64,000 nt of DNA from Treponema putidum (lineage in GTDB: Bacteria > Spirochaetota > Spirochaetia > Treponematales > Treponemataceae). The notes beneath the pieces were generated by a model, which saw only the letters and a program-made list of their open reading frames with translations, did no database searches and had not been told where the DNA came from. Of the stretch, positions 52,264-60,057 are shown in pieces; position 1 is the first letter of the stretch, and every line of letters begins with the position of its first letter. The stretch spans positions 2,155,694 to 2,219,693 of the forward strand of contig NZ_CP009228.1 of assembly GCF_000755145.1 (NCBI RefSeq). The letters are read 5' to 3'. A program made the translations under genes and the position numbers.

Positions 52264-53496
52264 ATGTTGTCTGAAGACGTACCTTGGCTCCCAAAGAAAG
52301 AAAAGCTTAGGGAAACTTATACCTCTTATGTACCTCATTTAAATGTACTGATAGTGCGTATAGAGGAATTTTTGCGTTCTATAATTAAAATAACTTCTAC
52401 TCCAACTTACAAGACTAGGGTAAAAAGTTTTAATAGCTACTATCTTAAGCTTTTAAAATTTCCGCCTAAAAAGGAAACTTCCGATCTTCCTGTACTTACA
52501 GATATTATGGGAGTGCGTATCATATGCCCTTTTTTACAGGATATAAATGAAGTTGAGACTGTATTATTAAAAAATTTTACAGTGATAGAAGTGGAACGCA
52601 AGGGGTCTGAGAGAACTTTTAGGGAATTTGGGTATGAATCTGTGCATTTTTTACTTGAAATACCTGAAGAATTTAAGGTCGGCCTTGTCTTACCCAAGGA
52701 TTTAATTTTTGAAATACAGCTTCGAACTATTCTTCAAGATGCTTGGGCTGAGGTTGAACATGAATTGATATATAAGTCGGAGTTTTCTCCCTTTGACCAG
52801 CCCTTAAAAAGAAAGCTTGCTTCAATAAATGCAAGTTTAAGTTTAGCTGATATTATTTTTCAAGAAATTCGCGATTATCAAAACAAACTTAATGCCGAAC
52901 TTGAAAAAAGACGCTTAGAATTTTATTCTATGGCTGATGAGCACACAGCAATGGTCTTGCCCGAAACCAATACGGTTCACCATGATAATCCGGATCATAG
53001 TGAGGATTTGAAGGTTGCCGAAACTATTGATGATTTGATTTTATCTGCAATTGAGGCCCATAATCAAAATCTTTTTGGTAAGGCTGAAAAAATTTATACC
53101 AAAATAATTGAACAAAATCCAAACGATATAGTTCTATCGGTTGTATTTAAGCATAGAGGGATGGCTTACTTTGCCCAAGCTAATTATGAAGAAGCATATT
53201 CCGACTTTTTGCAGAGCTGTAAATATAATCCTGCAAATTTCCGCTCTCATTATTATGTGGGGATAGCTTTAACTCTGTTAAACAGAGATGACGAAGCCAT
53301 TGAATATTTTTCAAAATCACTTGAAATAAATAAATTCCAAGCCCATGTTTATTTTAGGCGTGCTTTGTCCTATTTTAAATTAGCTTTATATCCTGAGGCT
53401 GCAAAGGATTTGGATTCAGCATCCGACCTTGGTTTGCCTGAAGAAGATGTAAAAAAATTGCGTATAGCTATTGCAAAAAAAATTGATATGGTGTAA
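52264..53496 (+). CDS. RelA/SpoT-type synthetase domain fused to TPRs
   Basis: A 410-residue protein. Residues about 70-190 form a (p)ppGpp synthetase domain: TDIMGVRIICPF, GYESVHFLLE, EIQLRTILQDAWAEVEHELIYK. There is no HD hydrolase, TGS or ACT domain. Residues about 255-400 are tetratricopeptide repeats (AIEAHNQNLFGKAEKIYTKI; VFKHRGMAYFAQANYEEAY). This resembles a small alarmone synthetase with a protein-binding tail. No ribosome-binding site is clear at the ATG. Confidence 0.85.
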   Translation: MLSEDVPWLPKKEKLRETYTSYVPHLNVLIVRIEEFLRSIIKITSTPTYKTRVKSFNSYYLKLLKFPPKKETSDLPVLTDIMGVRIICPFLQDINEVETVLLKNFTVIEVERKGSERTFREFGYESVHFLLEIPEEFKVGLVLPKDLIFEIQLRTILQDAWAEVEHELIYKSEFSPFDQPLKRKLASINASLSLADIIFQEIRDYQNKLNAELEKRRLEFYSMADEHTAMVLPETNTVHHDNPDHSEDLKVAETIDDLILSAIEAHNQNLFGKAEKIYTKIIEQNPNDIVLSVVFKHRGMAYFAQANYEEAYSDFLQSCKYNPANFRSHYYVGIALTLLNRDDEAIEYFSKSLEINKFQAHVYFRRALSYFKLALYPEAAKDLDSASDLGLPEEDVKKLRIAIAKKIDMV

Positions 53497-53562
53497 TCTA
53501 AGCAGCTGTATTATGCCATATACAATAACTATAGTTTTAAATTAATTACGGAGGTACCTTAA

Positions 53563-53832
53563 ATGAAAAATCGATCTGCGATTAAAAGACATAACCAGAG
53601 TGAAGTCCGCCGAATGCGAAACCGTTCTGCCAAGAGTAAAGTACGAACAACAGCTAGAAAATATACTGAGGCTGTTCATGCTAAGAATGCAGAAACTGCT
53701 GCAGCATTGCTTCGCGAACTCTCCAGTCAACTTGATTCGGCAGCCCGAAAAGGAATTTTAGCAAAGAATTCGGCAGCCCGCAAAAAGTCAAGAATGCAGC
53801 TCTTGTATAACGCTTCATTTGAAGCAAAATAA
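53563..53832 (+). CDS. rpsT: 30S ribosomal protein S20
   Basis: An 89-residue, very basic helical protein (MKNRSAIKRHNQSEVRRMRNRS, LLRELSSQLDSAARKGILAKNSAARKKSR), typical S20, which binds 16S rRNA. GGAGGT precedes the ATG. Confidence 0.95.
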   Translation: MKNRSAIKRHNQSEVRRMRNRSAKSKVRTTARKYTEAVHAKNAETAAALLRELSSQLDSAARKGILAKNSAARKKSRMQLLYNASFEAK

Positions 53833-53842
53833 CGATGAAGAA

Positions 53843-53880
53843 AAACCGCAAAACCTGTTCGGGTTTGCGGTATTTTCTTA
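53843..53880 (+). terminator. Terminator/attenuator between rpsT and HU gene
   Basis: ACCGCAAA...TTTGCGGT stem with a short loop followed by ATTTTCTTA. It overlaps the possible early start of the HU gene, which may therefore depend on read-through. Confidence 0.65.
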
Positions 53881-53888
53881 TAATGATA

Positions 53889-54215
53889 ATGAAAAAAAAA
53901 CGGTCAAAGATTGACATAATAGATTCCGTTTATCGTAAAAATTCTCAATATCAGCTTAAACAGATTAATTGTATAAGTAACCTGTTTTTGGAAGAACTTT
54001 CGATGTTTTTAAAACAAGGGATCCCTGTAGAGATACGGGGGCTGGGTACTTTTGATTTTACTGTTTTGCAAGGCAAAAAAAATGCCCGTAATCCTAAAAC
54101 AGGAGAAAAGGTTTTAACTTATGATAGGTGTAAAATAAGGTTTAAACCCGGCAAAGAGCTTAAAGGAGCTTTGCGCAAAATAGACACACAAGAGCTTATT
54201 GATCATGAAAAATAA
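53889..54215 (+). CDS. HU/IHF-family DNA-binding protein
   Basis: A 108-residue HU-type nucleoid protein with the signature FLKQGIPVEIRGLGTFDFTVLQGKKNARNPKTGE. The arm that inserts in the minor groove (ARNP) is present. The start is uncertain: ATGs at 53835, 53883 and 53889 are in frame. The last is chosen because it starts where HU homology begins, after the hairpin. Overlaps lnt by 11 bases. Confidence 0.85.
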   Translation: MKKKRSKIDIIDSVYRKNSQYQLKQINCISNLFLEELSMFLKQGIPVEIRGLGTFDFTVLQGKKNARNPKTGEKVLTYDRCKIRFKPGKELKGALRKIDTQELIDHEK

Positions 54216-55807
54216 ATTCATATTTTTTTCTTTAAACTTTTTATTTGCCGTTTTAGGATCTATTCTTTTTGCCTTATCGCATCCTAATTATTTGAATCTA
54301 AACGGGTTCCCTATTTTTGCATATATAGCCCTTATTCCGTTTTTTTTATTACTTAAAAGAACTAAGCTAAAATTTTCATTTTTATGGGGCGCCTTTTCCG
54401 GTGCTCTTTCATATTTTATCTTTAATTTTTGGATAATATTTTTTCATCCTATTGCTATTTATATAATAATTGCAAAGTATTGTATTCTTTATTCTCTTCT
54501 GTTCCTTGTTTTAAAAATAATCGATTCTTATTTTTTTAAAAGAGCCTTTCTTTTTCAAGCTATAGCTTGGGTTGCTTTTGAATATTTAAACACCCTAGGT
54601 TTTTTAGGTTATCCTTACGGTATAATGGGCTATACTCAATGGAATTTTCCTATTTTAATTAGAGTTTCTTCAATTTTTGGGGTTTGGGGGATATCCTTTT
54701 TGCTTGTTTTATTTTCATCTTGCACAGCCTTGTTTATTTTTGACTCTTATAAAGAAAAAAATATAAATGTTTATAAAAGATATAAATTGCCTATGATGAT
54801 TTGGTTAGGTACATTTTTTGCATTTATTTTATATGGAGCCTTTACAAAAATAGATCTTTCCGGAAATCCAAAAACTAAGATAGCACTAGTTCAGCCTAAC
54901 AGAGACCCATGGCTTGGAAATTTAGAAGTCTATAAAAATAATTATGAAGAACTAAAATTTTTGTCCGAAAAAGCCGTCAAAAATTTTCCCGATATAGAAT
55001 TAGTAGTTTGGCCTGAAACAGCCTTTATTCCTAGGATAAAATGGCATTATAAATACTCCTCAGCCTACAATCCTTCTTCTCTTTTGGTAAGAGAATTATT
55101 GTATTTTTTGGATAGTCAAAAAATTCCTTTTTTAATAGGAAGCGATGAAGGAGTTTTGGATGAAAAATTTTCAGCAAGCTCATCTGAAAATCTTGATGAT
55201 AAGCGGATAGATTATAATGCTGCATTGCTCTTTATTCCGAGCACTAATGTTTTGCCTCCTGAGCCTCAAGTGTACCGAAAGATCCATTTAGTTCCGTTTA
55301 CTGAACATTTTCCGTATCAAAAACTTTTTCCGCATGTTTATGAATTCTTAAAAGAAAATGATACGCATTTTTGGGAAAAAGGAACGGATACAAATCTTCT
55401 TGAATTTAAGAATTTAAAAATTGGGACACCTATTTGTTTTGAAGACGGTTTCGGTTATATCACAAGAGCTTTTTCAAAAAAAAGGCGCTAATATAATAAT
55501 TAACCTTACAAATGATGCTTGGGCTCAAAGTACCGTAAGTCAGTATCAGCATTTATCTATGTCAGTTTTTAGGGCTGTCGAAAACCGGCTTCCTGTTTTA
55601 CGAGCGACAAGTTCAGGGCAGACGGCCTTTATTGATCAAAACGGAAATATCAAAAAAATGCTTCCCCCCTTTGCTAAGGATATTTTAATTGCAGATGTTA
55701 CCGTATTGACAGAGGGTCATAAAACCGTTTACTCTTATCTGGGCGATTTTTTTTGGAATATTTTGCACAATTGTTTTAATTGTAATTTTGTGCTTTATCA
55801 TAATTAA
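54205..55807 (+). CDS. lnt: Apolipoprotein N-acyltransferase, frameshifted
   Basis: Lnt, about 533 residues: N-terminal membrane helices, then a nitrilase domain with catalytic Glu in VVWPETAF, Lys in YRKIHLVPF and Cys in GTPICFEDGF. The first frame ends at 55491. Removing one A from the eight-A run at 55476-55483 leads directly into GANIIINLTNDAWAQSTVS and the rest to 55807. It adds the third acyl chain to lipoproteins. Lnt is essential in many diderms, so the break is likely a homopolymer miscount. Confidence 0.87.
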
Positions 55808-55836
55808 TAAATTGATTAAAAAAGATCGGAGGTAAA

Positions 55837-56253
55837 ATGAAACGAAACAATAAATATAAAGAAAAGAGTGTAACCGTACTGGGAAAAGAAACGGTTTTTG
55901 ACGGAGTTATGAAATTTTCTGAAACTTTACAAATTGAAGGAAAATTTATCGGGGCAATTGATTCTCAAGGTTCTTTACATATATCAAAAAGTGCCGACTG
56001 CCGAGTTCAATATGTAAAAGCAGCCTCCATTGTAGTTGAAGGTACTGTAGTAGGTTCTCTTTCTGCAGCAGACAAAGTCGATTTAAAGTCAGGTTCTTCC
56101 GTTAAGGGGGATATTACTGCAGGCCGTCTTAGGATAGCCGATAAGGTTTCTTTTGAAGGCTCCGTAAAAATGGTTAAAAACAATAGTTTCCCCGAAAAAA
56201 ACTTTTTTTCTATAAAGTCCGATCAGCTTAAAGAACAGCTTAGCCGCCAGTGA
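55837..56253 (+). CDS. Second bactofilin family protein
   Basis: A 138-residue bactofilin: TVFDGVMKFSETLQIEGKFIGAI, IVVEGTVVGSLSAADKVDLKSGSSVKGDI, GRLRIADKVSFEGSVKM. Its proline-free beta-helix core is flanked by charged ends. It differs from the bactofilin at 4281 in sequence and neighbours (here next to lnt and a CinA-like gene). GGAGGT lies before the ATG. Confidence 0.9.
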   Translation: MKRNNKYKEKSVTVLGKETVFDGVMKFSETLQIEGKFIGAIDSQGSLHISKSADCRVQYVKAASIVVEGTVVGSLSAADKVDLKSGSSVKGDITAGRLRIADKVSFEGSVKMVKNNSFPEKNFFSIKSDQLKEQLSRQ

Positions 56254-56275
56254 TTTTTTGTTTAGAGGAATTTTA

Positions 56276-56839
56276 GTGATTGATGTTGAGCTTATAAAAA
56301 AAGTTTTTTTTGTTCTAAAAGAAAAAGGCATAAGGCTTATAACTTGCGAATCTTTAACAGGCGGGTTAATAGCTTCCGAATTTACAAAAATTCCCGGCGC
56401 ATCTGAGGTGTTTTGGGGGGGGTATGTTGTGTATACAGCCGAGGCTAAAATCAGCCTGTTAGACGTATGTCCGGAAACTTTAAAAAACTTTGGTCTTGTT
56501 AGTGCACAAACCGTAGAAGAAATGGCTTTCGGTTCTATTAAAAGATTCTTTGATGCTTCTTTTGTGCCGGTGCCTATTGTTTCTCTTGCAGTAAGCGGGG
56601 CTGCGGGCCCTTCAAGTCTTGAAGGGCATCCGCCTGGAACAGTGTGTGTTTGTTCTGCTTTTTATCCGGAAACTTTTGATTCAACGAATTTACATGATTT
56701 AAAAATTTTTAAAAAGGAAGCTCTTGTTTTTAAAACTCATACTTATAAATTTTTAGGCTCGCGGGATGAGGTACGGGAGCAAACCTTAAATAAGGCTTTT
56801 TTACATGTTTTGTCCTTAACGGAACATTGGAACTCTTAA
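56276..56839 (+). CDS. CinA C-terminal / PncC-type amidohydrolase
   Basis: A 187-residue CinA-C domain protein (LITCESLTGGLIASEFTKIPGASEVFWGG, VSLAVSGAAGPSS, PPGTVCV). The family deamidates nicotinamide mononucleotide in NAD salvage. The GTG at 56276 follows GAGGA and gives MIDVELIKK; the earlier TTG at 56258 has no such site. Confidence 0.85.
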   Translation: MIDVELIKKVFFVLKEKGIRLITCESLTGGLIASEFTKIPGASEVFWGGYVVYTAEAKISLLDVCPETLKNFGLVSAQTVEEMAFGSIKRFFDASFVPVPIVSLAVSGAAGPSSLEGHPPGTVCVCSAFYPETFDSTNLHDLKIFKKEALVFKTHTYKFLGSRDEVREQTLNKAFLHVLSLTEHWNS

Positions 56840-56855
56840 TTGAAAACAAGCTGTT

Positions 56856-57794
56856 TTATTCGTATGGAATAACCTCTGTTCTCCATAAAATCATAAAATG
56901 AATAGCAGTGTCTTCGTATTTTGTACCCTTGTACACATCCAATATGGTAATCTTAACATCCTCCAGTCCTGATAAAAAACTTATGTCCACAGTTTGAGGA
57001 TGAGGAGTATCCTTTACAGTGAATTCTTTTTTATTACCGCTTATAACTCCCTCAACCATTATCTTTTTAATTCTTCCGTTTTCATCATAAAGTTTAGGAT
57101 TTGAAGCGGAAATATAGCCGTTCATTAAGAGAATGTATTTATCGTCACTGTTATTCCATGTTTTTATAACGAATGACTCTCCTATACCCCAGCCGTCTAC
57201 ACCTTCTACCCAAGGGGTTTCTTCTCTCATGTCGCATAGATTTTCTATCTTGTACTCTCGTTTTCCTTCTTTTGATTCTTCGACAAGATAAGAACTTACT
57301 TTTTTATATTTAAAATAAGGTACTTCTCCGGTTCCTCCTGTGGGGAATCTTGTAAAAAATCCTGATGCTTTTTCGCCTTTGAGTGCAGGCAGCATGCCTA
57401 GTCCTATAACGGCATCCTCGTTTTCTCCCCAAGCTTTTTTCGCCAAGCCCGTTAAAAGCATAAATTTATTTCCTAAATATTCTTTTGATTGTGGATTAAG
57501 ATTTGCATATAGATCATCGGGCATATCTGCATCCAATTCAAATAATGGAAAACGGCCTATATACTTTTTTTTGTAAGTATAGAGCTTTTTTACCTCTTCT
57601 TCTTTAGCATTATACCAGCTTATTTCGATCTTATTTCCTTTTTGGAATTCGATAAAATAAGCAAGCGGAGGTCCGCCGGTATATCCGAAGCCTGCCAAAT
57701 CAAAGTTTTGCCCTACGGCAAAACTACCCATAATTAAAAAAAGGCATAAGAATGAACTTTTTTTTAATAAATTGATTTTTCTTTTTAAAGACAT
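56856..57794 (-). CDS. Exported NADase-type glycan-binding-like protein, paralog 1
   Basis: A 312-residue protein with signal peptide (LKKSSFLCLFLIMGSFAVGQ). The C-terminal half (TPWVEGVDGWGIGESFVIKTW, LLMNGYISASNPKLYDENGRIKK, DVYKGTKYEDTAIHFMILWRTE) resembles the beta-sandwich annotated as NADase-type glycan-binding domain. About 70 per cent of residues look identical to the protein at 59045. It is the last gene of a five-gene minus-strand operon and is separated from the previous gene by a 39-bp palindrome. Confidence 0.7.
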   Translation of the reverse strand: MSLKRKINLLKKSSFLCLFLIMGSFAVGQNFDLAGFGYTGGPPLAYFIEFQKGNKIEISWYNAKEEEVKKLYTYKKKYIGRFPLFELDADMPDDLYANLNPQSKEYLGNKFMLLTGLAKKAWGENEDAVIGLGMLPALKGEKASGFFTRFPTGGTGEVPYFKYKKVSSYLVEESKEGKREYKIENLCDMREETPWVEGVDGWGIGESFVIKTWNNSDDKYILLMNGYISASNPKLYDENGRIKKIMVEGVISGNKKEFTVKDTPHPQTVDISFLSGLEDVKITILDVYKGTKYEDTAIHFMILWRTEVIPYE

Positions 57795-57821
57795 TTCTTT
57801 CTCTCCTTGTAAAAAATGGAA

Positions 57822-57860
57822 GATAAACAGACCGGCACCATTTGTGCCGAACTGTTTATC
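57822..57860. repeat. 39-bp palindrome, copy C
   Basis: GATAAACAG and CTGTTTATC arms with internal GCACCATTTGTGC; the reverse complement is close to copy B. It lies between two genes of the operon and could form a hairpin in the mRNA. Confidence 0.8.
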
Positions 57861-57868
57861 AGGTCGCC

Positions 57869-58411
57869 TTACCGGTTTGTTTGTTCATAGATGTATATCA
57901 ATCCTATAACTTCACCATTTTCCTTATCTGGAAGCCAAATTTCAAGTTGTGTATTGCCGATATTTTTATTAAAAAATTTGACTATTATCGAAATACCATT
58001 ACTTTGGCCATCTGTAACGGTAAAGTCAAATTTCTTTTTTTCGAGCTTTTTAATAATTTGTGAATATGTATTACCTTTTTCGATAATAAGTCCCTTTACA
58101 TCAGCCCTATGAACAATCTCGAAATTAATACCTATATATTCAAAAATACCGTCATTAGTAAGGCTAATTATAAATCCATCATCCTCATACACAATATCAT
58201 ATCTTCCCGGTTTATACCTATAAAAGGTCGGCTTACCTAATTCCTTTTCAATATCTTCTTTAGTGTGTGCCGTATAAAATTCAAACTTTTTTCCACGCAA
58301 TATTATGGGGCCGTCATTGATTTTAACTTCGCTAACATCATTGGAATATATTTGTATTACAAAAATACAAAATAAAATACAAATAAAAATATTCTTTTTC
58401 TTTTTAAACAC
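57869..58411 (-). CDS. Small exported protein of unknown function, paralog of 58446
   Basis: About 180 residues starting at GTG 58411 (MFKKKKNIFICILFCIFVIQ signal peptide, cleavage near YSND). The mature part DGPIILRGKKFEFYTAHTKE...EKELGKPTF...YEDDGFIISLTNDG has the same layout as the next protein upstream. I do not recognise the family for certain. An ATG nearer the AAGGAG would need one more A in the following A run, so the start is uncertain. Confidence 0.6.
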   Translation of the reverse strand: MFKKKKNIFICILFCIFVIQIYSNDVSEVKINDGPIILRGKKFEFYTAHTKEDIEKELGKPTFYRYKPGRYDIVYEDDGFIISLTNDGIFEYIGINFEIVHRADVKGLIIEKGNTYSQIIKKLEKKKFDFTVTDGQSNGISIIVKFFNKNIGNTQLEIWLPDKENGEVIGLIYIYEQTNR

Positions 58412-58445
58412 ATTTTCTTTTATCTCCTTGTAATCAATTGCTGTG

Positions 58446-59021
58446 TTACTTATTAGCAATATCCATATATACTACTGCAACAAGTAGGACATTTTGCTTT
58501 TCATATCGGGAACACACAATCGTTGTGTTTACTTTTCCGAATTTTTTGCTCACAAACTCCATATCTATGAGATGATTATTACCTTCTTGTTCATAGAGAT
58601 TGTATGTAATATTGAGAGCTTTTATCTTTTTTTGAATACTTTCATAAGTATCATTCTTTGTGATTTCTAAATCATATATTTTAACCGGACACATATCTTC
58701 TTTCGTTAAAAAAAAGCTAAATCCGCAAAAATAATTTTTACTGTCAAATGAAAACGCTACTCCTTCATCTTTATAAAAAATCTCACCAAAGTTTTCCTTA
58801 TTTGAACTGCCGTCAGCTTTACCTATCTTTTTTTGTAATTTTTCCGGCGTATATTTTTCAGTTGGAATTAACTTTTGATTTCTAAAGATAAAGGGCTCAT
58901 CATTGACGATAAATTTTGCCTTTTCTGCAGCATTAAGAGTTGCTGCAAAACTACCCATAATTAGAAAAAGACATAAAAATGAACTTTTTTTAAATAAATC
59001 GATTTTTCTTTTTAAAAACAT
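58446..59021 (-). CDS. Small exported protein of unknown function, paralog of 57869
   Basis: A 191-residue protein with signal peptide (MFLKRKIDLFKKSSFLCLFLIM, AlaxAla-like end at NAAE). The mature part (NDEPFIFRNQKLIPTEKYTPEKLQKKIGKADG ... IFYKDEGVAFSFDSKNYFCG) parallels that of 57869. The signal region is nearly identical to those of the two larger exported proteins, so the secretion segments were shared by duplication or conversion. AAGGAGAAAG precedes the ATG at 59021. Confidence 0.65.
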   Translation of the reverse strand: MFLKRKIDLFKKSSFLCLFLIMGSFAATLNAAEKAKFIVNDEPFIFRNQKLIPTEKYTPEKLQKKIGKADGSSNKENFGEIFYKDEGVAFSFDSKNYFCGFSFFLTKEDMCPVKIYDLEITKNDTYESIQKKIKALNITYNLYEQEGNNHLIDMEFVSKKFGKVNTTIVCSRYEKQNVLLVAVVYMDIANK

Positions 59022-59044
59022 TTTTCTTTCTCCTTGTAAAAGTT

Positions 59045-59981
59045 TTATTCGTATGGGATAACTTCTGTTCTCCACAAAATCATAAAATGAATGGCTGTGT
59101 CTTGGTATTTTGTACCTTTGTACACATCCAATATTGTTACCTTAACATCTTCTTGTTTGGGTAAAAAACTTATGTTTATAGTTTGCGGGTGGGGTGTATC
59201 CTTTACGGTGAACTCTTTTTTCTTACCGCTTGTAACTCCCTCAACCAATATCTTTTTAATTCTTCCGTTTTCATCATAAAGTTTAGGATTTGAAGCTGAA
59301 ATATAGCCGTTCATCAAGAGTATGTATTTATAAAAAGACATGTTTTTGGTGCTTATTGTAAAGGTCTCTCCTATACCCCATCCGTCTACGCCTTCTACCC
59401 AAGGGGTGTCCTGTTCCATAATTGATAAATTTTCTATTTTATACTCTCTTTTTCCTTCTTTTGATCCTTCGACAAAATACGAACTTACATTTTCATAATT
59501 AAAACAAGGATATTCTCCTGTTCCTCCCATAGGAAAATCAGAAAAAAAGTCTGCTGCTTTTTTACCCTTACGTGAAGGCAGCATGCCGAGGCCTACAATG
59601 TCGTCCTTATTTTCTCCCAAAGTTTTTTTCGCCAATCCTGTTAAAAGCATAAATTTATTTCCGTAGTAATTTTTTGATTCGGGATTAAGGCCTGCATATA
59701 GGTCTTCAGGTATATCGGCATCCAATTCAAATAAGGGAAACCTACCTATGTACTTTTTTTTGTAGGTGTAGAGCTTTTTTATCTTTTCCTGATTTGCATT
59801 ATACCAGCTTATTTCGAGCTTGTTTCCTTTTTGGAATTCTATAAAATAGGGGCATGGTACCGTATCCGTATATCCGAAGCCTGCCAAATCAAAGTTTTGC
59901 CCTACGGCAAAACTACCCATAATTAAAAAAGACATAAAAATAAACTTTTTTAAATAAACCGATTTTACTTTTTAAAAACAT
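59045..59981 (-). CDS. Exported NADase-type glycan-binding-like protein, paralog 2, signal peptide frameshifted
   Basis: Close paralog of 56856. The ATG expected from the ribosome-binding site and paralogs is at 59981-59979, but an A run (six instead of seven) and a T run (six instead of seven) put the signal peptide out of frame. The body reads correctly from ATG 59935 (MSFLIMGSFAVGQ). That internal start leaves no charged region before the hydrophobic core, so export would suffer. The C-terminal domain has the same TPWVEGVDGWGIGE and ILWRTEVIPYE. Confidence 0.65.
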
Positions 59982-60022
59982 TTTCTTTCTCCTTGTAAAA
60001 GTTTTTACTTAATTTTTTTTAA

Positions 60023-60049
60023 CCGGACAGGCCTTTACGGCCTGTCCGG
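60023..60049. other. 11-bp perfect hairpin after C39-like gene
   Basis: CCGGACAGGCC and GGCCTGTCCGG around TTTAC, nine bases after the stop of the 60058 gene. On the minus strand it is followed by As not Ts, so it is not a standard terminator. It may protect the upstream mRNA segment or reduce read-through. Confidence 0.7.
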
Positions 60050-60057
60050 AGTTCATT

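Noticed and set aside
60023-60049. Intrinsic terminator of the C39-like operon
   Set aside because: The stem is strong but the strand being transcribed has As, not Ts, after it.
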